64,000 nt of DNA from contig NZ_BAAAUV010000001.1 in NCBI RefSeq assembly GCF_039534125.1, forward strand, positions 310,001 through 374,000. Direction: 5' to 3'. Of the stretch, positions 16,908 through 26,145 are shown piece after piece. The stretch's first letter is position 1, and every line of letters starts with the position of its first letter. The notes under the pieces are model-generated. The model was not told where the DNA came from and made no database searches. It saw nothing but the letters and a program-made list of their open reading frames with translations. Both the position numbers and the translations under genes were made by a program. Origin of the DNA: Actinocorallia longicatena. Its GTDB lineage: Bacteria; Actinomycetota; Actinomycetes; Streptosporangiales; Streptosporangiaceae.

Positions 16908-17441
16908 TCACATCTCCCACACCGGAACCGAGGGCAGCCCCCGGGCGGCGCGGGCGCGGTCCGTGATCTCCTGGATGAGCTCGGTCTTCGCCCGGGTGTA
17001 GTCGTCGAGGGGGACACCGCTCGAGGCGATCCTCCGCTTCAGCTCGGCATAGCGCTCGAGGTCACGCGGGTGCCCGCGGAGATGGTCGCGCAAGATCCGC
17101 TGGTTCCTGGTCGGCCAGCTCTCCAGCGACACCACGTGCAGGATGCTCGTGCGGCGCCCGCCCGCCATCCCGAAGTACAGCAGCCGGTCGGTCATCGTGT
17201 TCACGTGCCGCTCGTAGCCGAGGTCGGCGAGCCGGCCCTCCCCCGCCTCGACCTCCGCGAAGTCCCCGACCGCGGCCATCAGGTCGATCACCGGCTTGGC
17301 CGCCAGCCCGGGAACGGCCGTCGAGCCGATGTGCTCGGCCTCCACGAAGACCCCGGGCAGGGCCGCCCTCAGTCCGGCGATGGCCAGCGCCGCGAGCTCC
17401 GGCCATCTCGGGTCATATTCGACCACTTCCACCTCGGTCAT
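16908..17441 (-). CDS. GrpB-family protein (nucleotidyltransferase-like)
   Basis: 177 residues. VEVVEYDPRWPELAALA at the start, EHIGSTAVPGLAAKPVIDLM in the centre and YAELKRRIA toward the end are diagnostic for the GrpB/UPF0157 family, which has a nucleotidyltransferase-like fold (GST and D-x-M positions) and often stands fused to dephospho-CoA kinase. The physiological reaction is not established. I chose the ATG at 17441 because the protein pattern begins there; an ATG six codons upstream is in frame. It is downstream of the cutinase gene on the same strand, with an 81-base gap. Confidence 0.88.
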   Translation of the reverse strand: MTEVEVVEYDPRWPELAALAIAGLRAALPGVFVEAEHIGSTAVPGLAAKPVIDLMAAVGDFAEVEAGEGRLADLGYERHVNTMTDRLLYFGMAGGRRTSILHVVSLESWPTRNQRILRDHLRGHPRDLERYAELKRRIASSGVPLDDYTRAKTELIQEITDRARAARGLPSVPVWEM

Positions 17442-17522
17442 CACGCCATCCTCGACCAAGGGCCCCCTCGTCCCGTCCGTTCTGGTGCGGGTAGGACACC
17501 ACGTCGTGTCCCCGCCCGGCCG

Positions 17523-18383
17523 TCACAGGGGGCAGGTCTCCTCGAACTTCGCGATCGTGCTGCTGGGCGCGGGCGCGGGGCAGAGGAAGGGCGTGTAGCG
17601 GGTGTCGTCGTCCACGAACCGCTTCAGCCAGGCGATGCCGTACTGGGCGACCGCGGTGTTCGGCAGGATGTACTGGGCGTGGCCCGCGTTCTTCAGCAGG
17701 ACGTACGCTTTCTCGGGCGCCGAGGTGAGGCTCGCGTAGAAGGCGCCGGCATAGGTCGCGGCGGGCGCGATGAAGTCGTTGTCCGAGCCGAAGATCATCG
17801 TGGGGACCTTCACCCCGGGCCAGCCCTGGGTCTGGTGCCAGGGCGCCAGCGGCACCGCCGCCCTGAGCGCCGGACGCTTCTGCGCGGCGCTCAGGGCCCC
17901 GCCGCCGCCCATCGAGTGCCCCATGACCGCGAGCCGGTCCGCGTCGACCCGGTCCCTGACCTCGCTCCGGCCGGTCAGGTAGTCGAGGGCGGCCAGCATC
18001 TGGTCGGCGCGGGAGTCGGGACGGTCCAGCACCGAGACGGGTTCGAGGGTGAAGACCACGAAGCCCTGGGACGCCAGCCGCGGCCCGTACCAGCCGACGG
18101 AGAACTCGGGCCCGAGGAACCCGGGCATGACCACGACGGCACCGAACCTGCCCTCACTCGTGGAGACCGGGTAGTAGACCGTCCCCTTGTTGAACCCCGC
18201 ACCGGAGCCCGCGCCCACCGTCACCTGTGCGATGGCGAACGGCCCCTTCTCCGCCTGGAGGCCGGCCGTCGTCGGATCGGGCCCCCGCCGATAAGGACCG
18301 TCCGCCGCCCGCACCGCACCGGCGGGAGACACACCCGCGACGGCCAGCGCCACGAGCACCACAAGAACTCTGAAGAGCTTCAC
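17523..18383 (-). CDS. Secreted cutinase / polyester (PET-type) hydrolase
   Basis: A 286-residue alpha/beta hydrolase very close in plan to Thermobifida cutinase TfCut2. Residues 1-27 are a signal peptide; the mature protein starts near DGPYRRGPDPT. The nucleophile is Ser157 in GHSMGGGG, the acid is Asp203 in GSDNDFIAP and the base is His235 in NAGHAQY. Trp182 (APWHQ) matches the aromatic-clamp Trp of PET hydrolases. The oxyanion-hole aromatic is Phe89 (PGFLG), where TfCut2 has Tyr. Cys268 and Cys284 match the conserved C-terminal disulfide; the extra active-site disulfide of Ideonella PETase is absent. The GTG at 18383 is chosen because the secretion signal starts there. Natural substrates are probably cutin or other polyesters; activity on PET is inferred from family. 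Confidence 0.9.
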   Translation of the reverse strand: MKLFRVLVVLVALAVAGVSPAGAVRAADGPYRRGPDPTTAGLQAEKGPFAIAQVTVGAGSGAGFNKGTVYYPVSTSEGRFGAVVVMPGFLGPEFSVGWYGPRLASQGFVVFTLEPVSVLDRPDSRADQMLAALDYLTGRSEVRDRVDADRLAVMGHSMGGGGALSAAQKRPALRAAVPLAPWHQTQGWPGVKVPTMIFGSDNDFIAPAATYAGAFYASLTSAPEKAYVLLKNAGHAQYILPNTAVAQYGIAWLKRFVDDDTRYTPFLCPAPAPSSTIAKFEETCPL

Positions 18384-18651
18384 GAGGGGGTCCGTTCTCC
18401 CGGCATCCGAACCCCCGCAGCATGTGACCCAGGCCACGCCCCCGCCTAGACACCACACCCCAAATCCGACATCCCGTTTTGTCATCCGCTGCAGTACAGG
18501 GCCTGCCCCGGCGTCTGCCCCGGAACGGGGTGGAATGTCGGCGCGACACGCCCGTAGAAAGACCAATTCTGGATCAAGAGGCTGTTGACTGATCCGGCTG
18601 CCGGGTTGCGACGTCCAACCCTTCGAGACACGATTGGAGGCGCGTTCGTCG

Positions 18652-19542
18652 ATGATGGGTCGCACCCACGCCCTGTCCGGACTGGCGCTGTTCACGGCCG
18701 GTACCTATCCCCTGCATCTGCCCGCCGACCAGATCGCCATCGGGGCGGTCGTCTGCGCGGGAGCCGCCGTCCTTCCCGACATCGACCACCACGGCTCCAA
18801 CATCGCCAGGACCTTCGGCCCGATCACCCGGGGCTTCGCCTGGACGATCGGCAAGATGTCCGGCGGCCACCGCAACGGCACCCACTCCGCCCTCGGCGTC
18901 GGGCTGGTCGCCGCCCTGGTGTTCCTGTCCTCCTCGGTCTACACGCGCGACCTCATCACCCTGCAGATCGGCTGCGGCATCACCGCGGCCATGCTGGTCG
19001 TGGGCGTGCTCATCGGGCTGCTGCCCACCAAGGGCAAGGGCCGCCGCGCCTACAAGGAGCGCTGGCACGGCTTCGTCTCGATCATCGTCTGCGCGATGGC
19101 CGCGACGGCGATCGCGGTGAGCTGCTACCGCTACGGCCACCAGGCCGGCGCCTTCCTCGTCGGCGGCATCCTCGTCCTGGTCCTGGCCGCGGCGATCCGG
19201 CCGCTGGCCATCAAGGGCATCTGGGACGACCTCGCGCCCATCCCGATCGCGTTCGTGGCCCTCTGGTACCACGTCGACCTCAGCGTGATGCCCTACGCGA
19301 TCGTCATCGGCGTCGTCATCCACATCGTCGGCGACATGATCACCCTCGGCGGCTGCCCCATCGGCTGGCCGTGGTCGCAGACCATGTTCGGCCCCAAGTG
19401 GTTCAAGACCGGCAGCCGCATCGAGCGCCGGATCGTCGCCCCGATCCTCGTCGCCGTCCTCGGCCTGGGCGTCGTCGTCCACGTCTACCCCGAACTCTCC
19501 GACCGCGCCAGAACCTTCCGCGCCTCCTCCCTCCAGCGCTAA
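18652..19542 (+). CDS. YdjM-type membrane-bound metal-dependent hydrolase
   Basis: 296 residues with several hydrophobic spans. MGRTHALSG at the start, VLPDIDHHGSNIAR near residue 38, HRNGTHSALG and IVGDMITLGGCP supply the His/Asp residues of the YdjM/DUF457 family of putative inner-membrane zinc hydrolases. Two ATGs (18652 and 18655) follow a GGAGG at 18636. The function in actinomycetes is not known; the E. coli member is a LexA-regulated membrane protein. Its last codons overlap the end of the convergent next gene by four bases. Confidence 0.82.
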   Translation: MMGRTHALSGLALFTAGTYPLHLPADQIAIGAVVCAGAAVLPDIDHHGSNIARTFGPITRGFAWTIGKMSGGHRNGTHSALGVGLVAALVFLSSSVYTRDLITLQIGCGITAAMLVVGVLIGLLPTKGKGRRAYKERWHGFVSIIVCAMAATAIAVSCYRYGHQAGAFLVGGILVLVLAAAIRPLAIKGIWDDLAPIPIAFVALWYHVDLSVMPYAIVIGVVIHIVGDMITLGGCPIGWPWSQTMFGPKWFKTGSRIERRIVAPILVAVLGLGVVVHVYPELSDRARTFRASSLQR

Positions 19543-20507
19543 AGACGGGTGAGGACGGCGCGGGCGACGTCCTTCAGCCGGGATTCCAGGTCGGCCCGGG
19601 TGAGCGGGGTACCGGAATCGCGGCGTGGATACAGGGCCACGACGATGACGACGTCGGCCTTGCGCACGTACAGGTAGGTGGAGGCGCCGTCCGGCCGGCG
19701 CTCGAGGACCCGCTCGTCGCCGAGGCCGGGCTCTCGCTGGACGGTGCCGTGCCGGCGCCTGAGGAAGTCCGCGGCCCTGCCCGAGGGGCTTCGGGCGGCG
19801 TCGCGGCCGAACCGCCAGATGGTGAGGAAGGCCTCGGCGTCCTTCGCCTCGACGCCGCATTCCTCCCGGCCGGGACGGGCGAGATAGGTGTTGGGAAAGC
19901 CGCTCTCGGCGAGGACCGCGCAGGGATCGGGAAGAGCGCCCGTCACCAGCGCCTGCCCCGGCCACCAGGGGTCGAGCCACGGACGCTCCCAGGCCGCGGT
20001 CCAGCCCAGCAGCAGAACGAGCCCCACCACCGCGGCAGAAGGACGCGAGAGCAGCCGCCGGACCGGCACCTTCGCGGGCGCCGTCGCCAGCAGACGGTCG
20101 AGCCGCGCCGGCGCGCCGAGGCCCCGCGGCATCGTCAGCGTGACCCTCCGCACCGCGGCGAACGGCGGGAGGAACGGCGGACGGCTCCGCTCACCGGCGA
20201 GTCTCACCCGGTAGCGGCCTCCCACCTGCTCGACGGCCGCGACCTCGTCCCACCGGATCACCCGCGTCCGACCCGTCCTCCGGTCCTCGATGCCGTCATC
20301 GTCAGCCGCGGTGTACCCGAACCGCAGCACCGTCCCGTACAGCAGCAGGAGCAGCAGGGGCGTCTCCCAGACGAGGAAGGCGAACTCCCGGTGCTCCCAG
20401 CAGAACCACCCGGCGCCCGCCAGCGCCGCCGCCCACCCGAACCGCGTCGCCACCGATGCCTCGAGGCACACGCCCTTACGCCGAAGCTTGATCGTTTTGA
20501 CCGTCAT
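19539..20507 (-). CDS. Membrane protein with PH-like domain, function unknown
   Basis: 322 residues. Two hydrophobic segments near residues 22-62 are followed by a stretch like a bacterial PH (YcxB/PH_2-type) domain: DDDGIEDRRTGRTRVIRWDE and the VAAVEQVGGRYRVRLAG strand. A third hydrophobic span (SAAVVGLVLLLGWTAAW) leads to a C-terminal extracytoplasmic-looking domain with Cys in DPCAVLAESGF and EECGVEAKDAE, which may form a disulfide. I do not recognise the C-terminal family. The gene converges on the hydrolase gene with a 4-base overlap. Confidence 0.65.
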   Translation of the reverse strand: MTVKTIKLRRKGVCLEASVATRFGWAAALAGAGWFCWEHREFAFLVWETPLLLLLLYGTVLRFGYTAADDDGIEDRRTGRTRVIRWDEVAAVEQVGGRYRVRLAGERSRPPFLPPFAAVRRVTLTMPRGLGAPARLDRLLATAPAKVPVRRLLSRPSAAVVGLVLLLGWTAAWERPWLDPWWPGQALVTGALPDPCAVLAESGFPNTYLARPGREECGVEAKDAEAFLTIWRFGRDAARSPSGRAADFLRRRHGTVQREPGLGDERVLERRPDGASTYLYVRKADVVIVVALYPRRDSGTPLTRADLESRLKDVARAVLTRL

Positions 20508-20572
20508 GGGCGCTATTAACCCATCAGTCTCGAATCTGGAGAAGTCCTTCCCGGACGGTCAGGCGGGGCGGG

Positions 20573-20953
20573 TCAGGTGATCTTGAGGGTGGCCTTGTAG
20601 GTGGCGGGGTCGATCTGGGTGCCCTGGGTGGGGTGGGGGTCGAGGCGGAGCAGCTCGACGGTGCGGCCATTGATCGTGAAGGAGCGGGGGTCGCCGTTGA
20701 CGTGGAGTTCGTAGGACTGGTCGTCGGTGGACAGGACGGCGGTCGCGTCGCCCGCCCAGACGCAGGTGACACCGGTCGGGCAGCGGCTGTCGTTCTCGAC
20801 CTTGGTGAAGGTCAGGCGGGGTGGGAGGTCGAGCCCTCCGCCGTAGTCGAGGGTGGTCTCCCCCGGCGGCGTGGTCTCCCCGGCGTCGGCGCAGCCGCCG
20901 CCGACCATGATCACTATTGCGGCCAGGGCGGCCGCGCGCGCGAAGGGTCTCAT
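20573..20953 (-). CDS. Small predicted lipoprotein
   Basis: 126 residues beginning MRPFARAAALAAIVIMVGGG-Cys, a lipoprotein-type signal with a Gly-rich lipobox. The mature part has a beta-rich segment with a Cys pair in SRCPTGVTCVWAGDATAVLS, a motif seen in many small secreted proteins of unknown function. The ATG at 20953 is chosen because the signal peptide starts there. It follows the SWIM gene on the same strand by 31 bases and may be the last gene of that transcript, though its content suggests an unrelated extracellular role. Confidence 0.7.
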   Translation of the reverse strand: MRPFARAAALAAIVIMVGGGCADAGETTPPGETTLDYGGGLDLPPRLTFTKVENDSRCPTGVTCVWAGDATAVLSTDDQSYELHVNGDPRSFTINGRTVELLRLDPHPTQGTQIDPATYKATLKIT

Positions 20954-20984
20954 GTCCGAACGACTATCACGGCGCGGCCTCTGA

Positions 20985-22796
20985 TCATCGGAGGTCGGCG
21001 GCGGTCTGCGCGTGGAGATGGGCGGGGAACCAGGTCGCGGGCCTGGGATCGGCCGCCGCGGCGGAGACCAGGGCTGCGGTGGTGGCGAGGCCCGATCCGG
21101 CCAGATCACGGGCGGCTCCGGCCAGTCGCGACAGATGGTGCGTGGTCAGGTGGCGCAGGCCGCGGTGGGCGGCGTCGGAGAGGGCGGCGAGCGCCTCGTC
21201 GAGGACGTCGGCGAGCGGGTCGGGCGGGAGCGGCGCGGCGAGCGGCAGGGCGGTGCGGTCGTCGCCCGGAGCGAGGTCGGGGACGACGACGCCGCCGGGG
21301 GTGAGCACGGCCAGCGGGCCGACCAGCAGGGTTCCGCGGGTACGGCGGACCGCGGCGGTCAGGAGCTCGGGGCCCTGCTCCAGCGCGGCGGCCAGGGCGC
21401 CGAGGGCCGCGGGGGTGTGCGCGGCGTGGTCGGCGACGAGCTGGGCGGGAGTCCCCGCCTCGTCGAGGAGGGTCGCGGTGAGGCGTTGCGCGCCGGGGTC
21501 GTATCCGAGGTCGCGGACCTCCGCAACGGCCATCACCCGGACCGACTCGGCCTCGACGCGCGGCCGGATCGGCCGGGGCGGCAGTCCGGCCAGCAGGGCG
21601 GCGTGCCCGGCGTAGTCAGCGACGATCGGCAGGTCGCGCCAGGAGTTCCCGACGGGCGTCACCGAGGTGCGGGCGATCCGGCCGGCGCCCAGGCTGAGGA
21701 CGCGGCTGGCGCTGCGCGAGGCCGCCTCGGACACGACGTTCGCCCCGGCCAGGGCCGCCAGGGTGGAGCCGCCGAACCGCCGGGCGCCCAGGGCGTGGCC
21801 CGTCACCTCCTCGTCCCAGTCGCGGCGCAGGACCAGGGTGGTGTCGCCGTGGGCGAAGCAGACCGAGGCCGTGCGGCGGCCGCCGAGCGCGGTGATCCGG
21901 CAGCCGAGGCCGATGAGGCGGACCTTGCGGAGCGGGGTCTCGCCCGGCTCGTCCGCGCCGAGAGCTCCCGCCCTGGCCCTGGCGTACAGCTCGGAGACGG
22001 TGTCGGCGAGCCGGCGCGGCTCGTAGCGGGCGGAGCGTTCGCCGTATCCGGCGAGCTGGTCGCCCAGCTCCGCGAGGCCGCCGGCGATCCAGTGCAGCCC
22101 GGCGAGGCCGGACCCGAGCCGGGCGATCCGCCCGGCCATGAGCGGCCCGGCGTGGACGGCCCCCTCGCGCAACACCTCGTCGAGCAGAGCGGTCAGCCCG
22201 GTCAGGTCCGGGGCCGCTGCCGCCGTCGCTCCGCCGACCCTGACGGTCCCCTCCCCTCCCGCCCGGAACGCCCACACGGCGAGGATGACCGACTCGGCCC
22301 GGTGGGAGGGGGCGGCGTCGGTGACGGCCAGAGCCGGATCGCCCGGCACCGGGAACCGCACGGAGCAGGCCGGCAGCTCCACGGAGGGGACCTCGCCGGT
22401 GCCGAACACGACGGTGAGACCGCGGTTGAGCCGGGTCCTGGCCGCCTTGACCGCCCGGACGCCGAACGCCCGCTCCAGCGCCTCGTCGTCGACGTCGGCA
22501 GGGGTCCACCCGGCCGGAGCGGCCTCGGTGCGCGGGACCTCGCGCTGGTAGGCCAGGACGAGCCCGATGAGATGGCGGCAGATGCCGGTGGCGGCGCAGG
22601 TGCAGGAGCCGCCGTCCAGTCCGGACCCGGAACCGACCGAGGCGGTCGTGCCGTCGGCGAAGACCGCGACGACCGGGTCGCCCGCCGTCAGCTCGGGGAC
22701 GCCCCCCGCGGCGAGCTCCCTGGCGGCCCGCTTGACCAGCCCCCGGTTGGCGAGGGCGGCGAGGGTGTCCTCGTCGAGGTCGTGCAGCGCGGTCAC
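20985..22796 (-). CDS. SWIM zinc-finger protein (YehQ-like)
   Basis: 603 residues. A SWIM motif, CTCAATGICRHLIGL, is near residues 64-78 (Cys-x-Cys, five residues, Cys-x-His). SWIM domains bind DNA or proteins. The rest is a large helical region I cannot assign, with a repeated-looking core (LRKVRLIGLGCRITALGGRR; FAHGDTTLVLRRDW). E. coli yehQ, in the yehLMPQ set, encodes a comparable SWIM protein. The start is a GTG overlapping the VWA stop (GTGA), making it the last of four overlapping genes. The biochemical role is unknown. Confidence 0.85.
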   Translation of the reverse strand: MTALHDLDEDTLAALANRGLVKRAARELAAGGVPELTAGDPVVAVFADGTTASVGSGSGLDGGSCTCAATGICRHLIGLVLAYQREVPRTEAAPAGWTPADVDDEALERAFGVRAVKAARTRLNRGLTVVFGTGEVPSVELPACSVRFPVPGDPALAVTDAAPSHRAESVILAVWAFRAGGEGTVRVGGATAAAAPDLTGLTALLDEVLREGAVHAGPLMAGRIARLGSGLAGLHWIAGGLAELGDQLAGYGERSARYEPRRLADTVSELYARARAGALGADEPGETPLRKVRLIGLGCRITALGGRRTASVCFAHGDTTLVLRRDWDEEVTGHALGARRFGGSTLAALAGANVVSEAASRSASRVLSLGAGRIARTSVTPVGNSWRDLPIVADYAGHAALLAGLPPRPIRPRVEAESVRVMAVAEVRDLGYDPGAQRLTATLLDEAGTPAQLVADHAAHTPAALGALAAALEQGPELLTAAVRRTRGTLLVGPLAVLTPGGVVVPDLAPGDDRTALPLAAPLPPDPLADVLDEALAALSDAAHRGLRHLTTHHLSRLAGAARDLAGSGLATTAALVSAAAADPRPATWFPAHLHAQTAADLR

Positions 22797-23941
22797 CGGC
22801 CGATCCTCTCCGCGACGAACTCCGCGAGCCGCGCCGGGGTCATCGCCCCGACATGCGCGCCCACGTCCGCGAGGCGGCGCCCCAGCTCCCGGTCGTAGGC
22901 CGGTTCCGCCTCCTCGTCGAGAGCCGCGAGCGCCAGCACGTGGGTGCCCTGCTCGGCCAGCCGCCGGACGGTCCGCACCAGCGCCCCCTCGTCACCGCCC
23001 TCGTAGAAGTCGGAGATCACCGCGACGATCGTCCGCCGCGGATCCTCGACGAGGGAGGCCCCGTAGGCCACCGCGGAGGCGATGTCGGTGCCGCCGCCGA
23101 GCTGGACCTTCATGAGCAGCTCGACCGGGTCCGTGACGTCCGAGGTCAGGTCGACGACGCTCGTGTCGAAGGCCACGAGATGGGTCCTCAGCCCGGGCAG
23201 CCCCCACAGGCAGGACGCCGTGACCGCGGAATGGATCACCGATCCGACCATCGAGCCCGACTGGTCGACCAGCAGGATCATCTGCCAGGATCGCAGCTGC
23301 GGCCGGGTCCTGGTGTGGAAGCGGGGCCGCTCGATCAGCACCCGCCGGTGCTCGGGCTGGTAGTGCTTGAGGTTGGCCCGCAGGGTGCCCGCGAAGTCGA
23401 AGTCGCGGGCCTGGCCCGTCCGGGAGGTCTGCCGCGACCTGGTCCCGGCGAACGCCCTGCGCACCTCGGGCTTCAGCTTGGCCACCAGCTCCCTGACCAC
23501 CGCCGAGACGATCCGCCGGGCCATCGCCAGGACGTCGGGGTTCATCAGGTGCTTGGTCCGCAGGACCGCGCGCAGCAGCGCCGGGTTGGGCTCGACCCGT
23601 TCCAGGACGTTCGGGTCGGTGACGACCTCGAGGATCTCATACCGTTCGACGGCGTCCCGCTCCAGCCGTTCGATGGTCTCCTTCGGGAACAGCCGGTGGA
23701 CGTCGTCCAGCCAGTCGACGGTCGTCACGTTCGACGGTTCGCTCCCCGCCGACCGGTTCGCCCCGCCGCGCCTGACCCCGCGCCTGGTCAGCTCCTCGTC
23801 CCTGCCGTACAGCCATTCCAGCGCGGCGTCCTGGCCCGCGGCCGTCCCGCTGAGGCCGCCGGTGCAGCCCTCGGCGGGCGAGCCGAGGATCAGCCGCCAG
23901 CGTTCGAGTCCCTCGTCGGGCGCGGAGGGTCCGGTGGTCAT
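22793..23941 (-). CDS. VWA-domain protein with intact MIDAS (YehP-like)
   Basis: 382 residues. The N-terminal 200 residues are helical, with TVDWLDDVHRLFPKETIERL and VVTDPNVLERVEPNPALLRA, and end in a basic stretch. The C-terminal VWA domain has a full MIDAS: DQSGSM near residue 228, Thr in LGGGTDIASA, and Asp in VISDFYEGG. MoxR ATPases commonly work with VWA proteins in remodelling other proteins or inserting metals. The ATG at 23941 overlaps the upstream stop (ATGA). The same frame stays open 522 codons further upstream, but that part is shadow of the DUF5682 gene. Confidence 0.9.
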   Translation of the reverse strand: MTTGPSAPDEGLERWRLILGSPAEGCTGGLSGTAAGQDAALEWLYGRDEELTRRGVRRGGANRSAGSEPSNVTTVDWLDDVHRLFPKETIERLERDAVERYEILEVVTDPNVLERVEPNPALLRAVLRTKHLMNPDVLAMARRIVSAVVRELVAKLKPEVRRAFAGTRSRQTSRTGQARDFDFAGTLRANLKHYQPEHRRVLIERPRFHTRTRPQLRSWQMILLVDQSGSMVGSVIHSAVTASCLWGLPGLRTHLVAFDTSVVDLTSDVTDPVELLMKVQLGGGTDIASAVAYGASLVEDPRRTIVAVISDFYEGGDEGALVRTVRRLAEQGTHVLALAALDEEAEPAYDRELGRRLADVGAHVGAMTPARLAEFVAERIGR

Positions 23942-26145
23942 ACGGCGGCTCCGGGAAGGTCGTGGGCGGCGAGGAGCGCGGACGCGGCGGCGTCGAGCGC
24001 GTGGGCCTCGGCCTGGAGGACGGCCGGGGCCGCCGTGCGCAGGAGTGCCCTGGGGGTGAGCGTCGTGTCGCGGAGGGCCAGCAGGGACCGGGCGATGGTC
24101 TCGCGTTCCCGTGGCGGGAAGAACTCGAAGGCCTGGCGGAGGGCGGGGAGGCCGGCCAGGAAGTCCTGGGCGGGCAGGCTGACGATCAGGTCGTCGAGGA
24201 TCGGCAGGAGCTCGGGGTCGGTGAGCAGTTCCTCGCGGGCGACGGCGAACAGGCCGATCAGCCAGTCGCCGAGCGCGCCCGAGGGCAGGGCGAGCCGTCC
24301 GGGCTTCGACGACAGGGTCCAGGCCAGGCCGTGGGCGGCGCCTCGCAGGTCGGGCGGGGCCGCGGAGTCGGCGGCGATCCTTCCGGCGATGGAGGCGGCC
24401 GTCTCCCGGGTGATCGACAGCAGCGGGGCCGCGTGGCGGAGAGCGTCGCGGACGGCGGCGACCGCGCGGACGCGGGGCAGGTCGGCGGCGGGGCCGCCGC
24501 GCAGCCCCTCGGCGAGCCAGAGGACGCGGGTGACCGCGGCGTCGATGAGGGAGCCGAGCAGGGCCGAGTCCGCGGTGCCGAAGATCTCGTCGTGCCGCCA
24601 GAGGGCCAGGACGGTCGCCAGGGTCTCCGCGAGCTCGCCGGGCTCGCGGGCGGCGGCGACGGTGCCGGTCAGCCGGGTGGCGAGCTCGGCCGCCTGGTCG
24701 GTGAGGCCGCACAGCGCGGCGTCGAAGAGCACCTCGGCGGGGTCTCCCGGACGGCCGGCGAGCCGGGCGGCGGCGGCCTCGCCCAGGGTGGCGCCGAAGA
24801 CCGCGGCCTCGATCAGGACCGCGTTCCTGCGGTCGTCGGAGCGGAGCGTCCACCGCTCGTCGAGGACGGGGTCGAGCCCGGTGGCGGGACCGCTGTCGCG
24901 CACCGGCCCGGGGACCCCGAGGACGCGCAGCCGGTGCAGCAGCCGGCTCCGCTCCAGATCGGCGGGGTCGGTGAGCTTCAGGCCGACCTGCCCTGGGCCG
25001 TCGAGACCGTGCGCCTGGAGCAGCGCGCTCACCTCGCGGACCAGGGGCGGAGCCGGGGTGCCCGGATGCAGCGCGCCGACGCGGTCGCCGCTGAGGACCG
25101 CGACCATCTCCACGACGGCCGGATGGGCCCCTGCCGCCAGGGGGGCGCGGCGGCTCCACGGCAGCGGCTGTTCGAGGTCGTCGCTGACCAGCGCGGACAC
25201 CAGCCCGTCCAGGACGTCGGTGCGGGCGGGAGCGGGATTGCCGCGCAGCCGCGCGAGGCCCTCGGCCTGGGTCCTGGCGGCGATGAGGTCGGCCGTCGAG
25301 ACGGGCTGCCGCCGTCGCCGCAGCCCCTCCGCGACGCGCTCGGTGAGCCAGCGCCCGGCCGCCTCCACCCCCTCCTCCCAGACCCGCTGGTAGTAGCCGG
25401 GCGAGGGCATCCCCGACTGGTAGCCGCCGAAGGCGTCCAGCCTGCGGAAGGAGTAGGGCACCAGATAGCTGCCCGCCCCCTCGGGGACCCCCGGCACCTC
25501 GGGCCATCCGGCCGGGCCCGGCCCGGCGGCGAGGCGGCGCAGCGCCGGGGTGTGGAAGCCGCCGGTCACCACGACGACCGGTCCGTCGTCCGCGGCGGCG
25601 GCCGCCCGGATCCAGCCCGCCATGTACTCCTCGCGGACCGTGTCGGCCCCGGACGCCTCGGCGTCGCCGCGCACGAGGGCGAAGTAGGCGTCGAGGCGCT
25701 CGGCGAGGTCATCGGCCGCCTCGACCTCGAACATCCGGTCCCAGAGCGCGTCGGTGTTGTCGACGGCGAACGCGGCGCACAGCCGGCCGGTGGCCTCGGT
25801 GTAGCGGACCTCGGCGTCGGCGTAGCGGTTGGCGCGCTCGGCGAAGGCCGGATGCCAGGCGGGCAGGTCGATGAAGCGGACCTCGGCGCCCGCCGCCCGT
25901 CCGCCGGTCAGGGCCGCCCACTCCGGCGAGTAGTCGCAGAACGGGGTCCAGGACTGGTGGCCGTCGCCGTAGGTGAACAGCGCGACGGGCAGCCGGTGGC
26001 CGAGCAGCAGCTCGCCGATCCGGTCGTTCATGTCGGCCGGGCCCTCGATGAGGACGTGCGCGGGCCGCACCCGCTCGATCGTGTCCGCGACGAGCCGGGC
26101 GCACGCCGGGCTGTGGTGGCGGATGCCCACGAAGACGACGCTCAT
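23938..26145 (-). CDS. DUF5682 protein (YehM-like)
   Basis: 735 residues, similar in length to E. coli YehM. The N-terminus reads MSVVFVGIRHHSPACARLV, then HVLIEGPADMNDRI, VRFIDLPAWHPAF, and near residue 200 VVVVTGGFHTPALRRL. The paired His, the I-E-G-P element and the later G-x-H recall the TraB/ChaN/EreA-like fold, an inference from motif spacing. The remaining 450 residues are mostly alpha-helical and unassigned. The start ATG overlaps the moxR stop; an alternative upstream start is Pro/Arg-rich. It sits between MoxR and VWA in a four-gene overlapping string, so it is presumably a component of the same complex. Confidence 0.82.
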   Translation of the reverse strand: MSVVFVGIRHHSPACARLVADTIERVRPAHVLIEGPADMNDRIGELLLGHRLPVALFTYGDGHQSWTPFCDYSPEWAALTGGRAAGAEVRFIDLPAWHPAFAERANRYADAEVRYTEATGRLCAAFAVDNTDALWDRMFEVEAADDLAERLDAYFALVRGDAEASGADTVREEYMAGWIRAAAAADDGPVVVVTGGFHTPALRRLAAGPGPAGWPEVPGVPEGAGSYLVPYSFRRLDAFGGYQSGMPSPGYYQRVWEEGVEAAGRWLTERVAEGLRRRRQPVSTADLIAARTQAEGLARLRGNPAPARTDVLDGLVSALVSDDLEQPLPWSRRAPLAAGAHPAVVEMVAVLSGDRVGALHPGTPAPPLVREVSALLQAHGLDGPGQVGLKLTDPADLERSRLLHRLRVLGVPGPVRDSGPATGLDPVLDERWTLRSDDRRNAVLIEAAVFGATLGEAAAARLAGRPGDPAEVLFDAALCGLTDQAAELATRLTGTVAAAREPGELAETLATVLALWRHDEIFGTADSALLGSLIDAAVTRVLWLAEGLRGGPAADLPRVRAVAAVRDALRHAAPLLSITRETAASIAGRIAADSAAPPDLRGAAHGLAWTLSSKPGRLALPSGALGDWLIGLFAVAREELLTDPELLPILDDLIVSLPAQDFLAGLPALRQAFEFFPPRERETIARSLLALRDTTLTPRALLRTAAPAVLQAEAHALDAAASALLAAHDLPGAAV

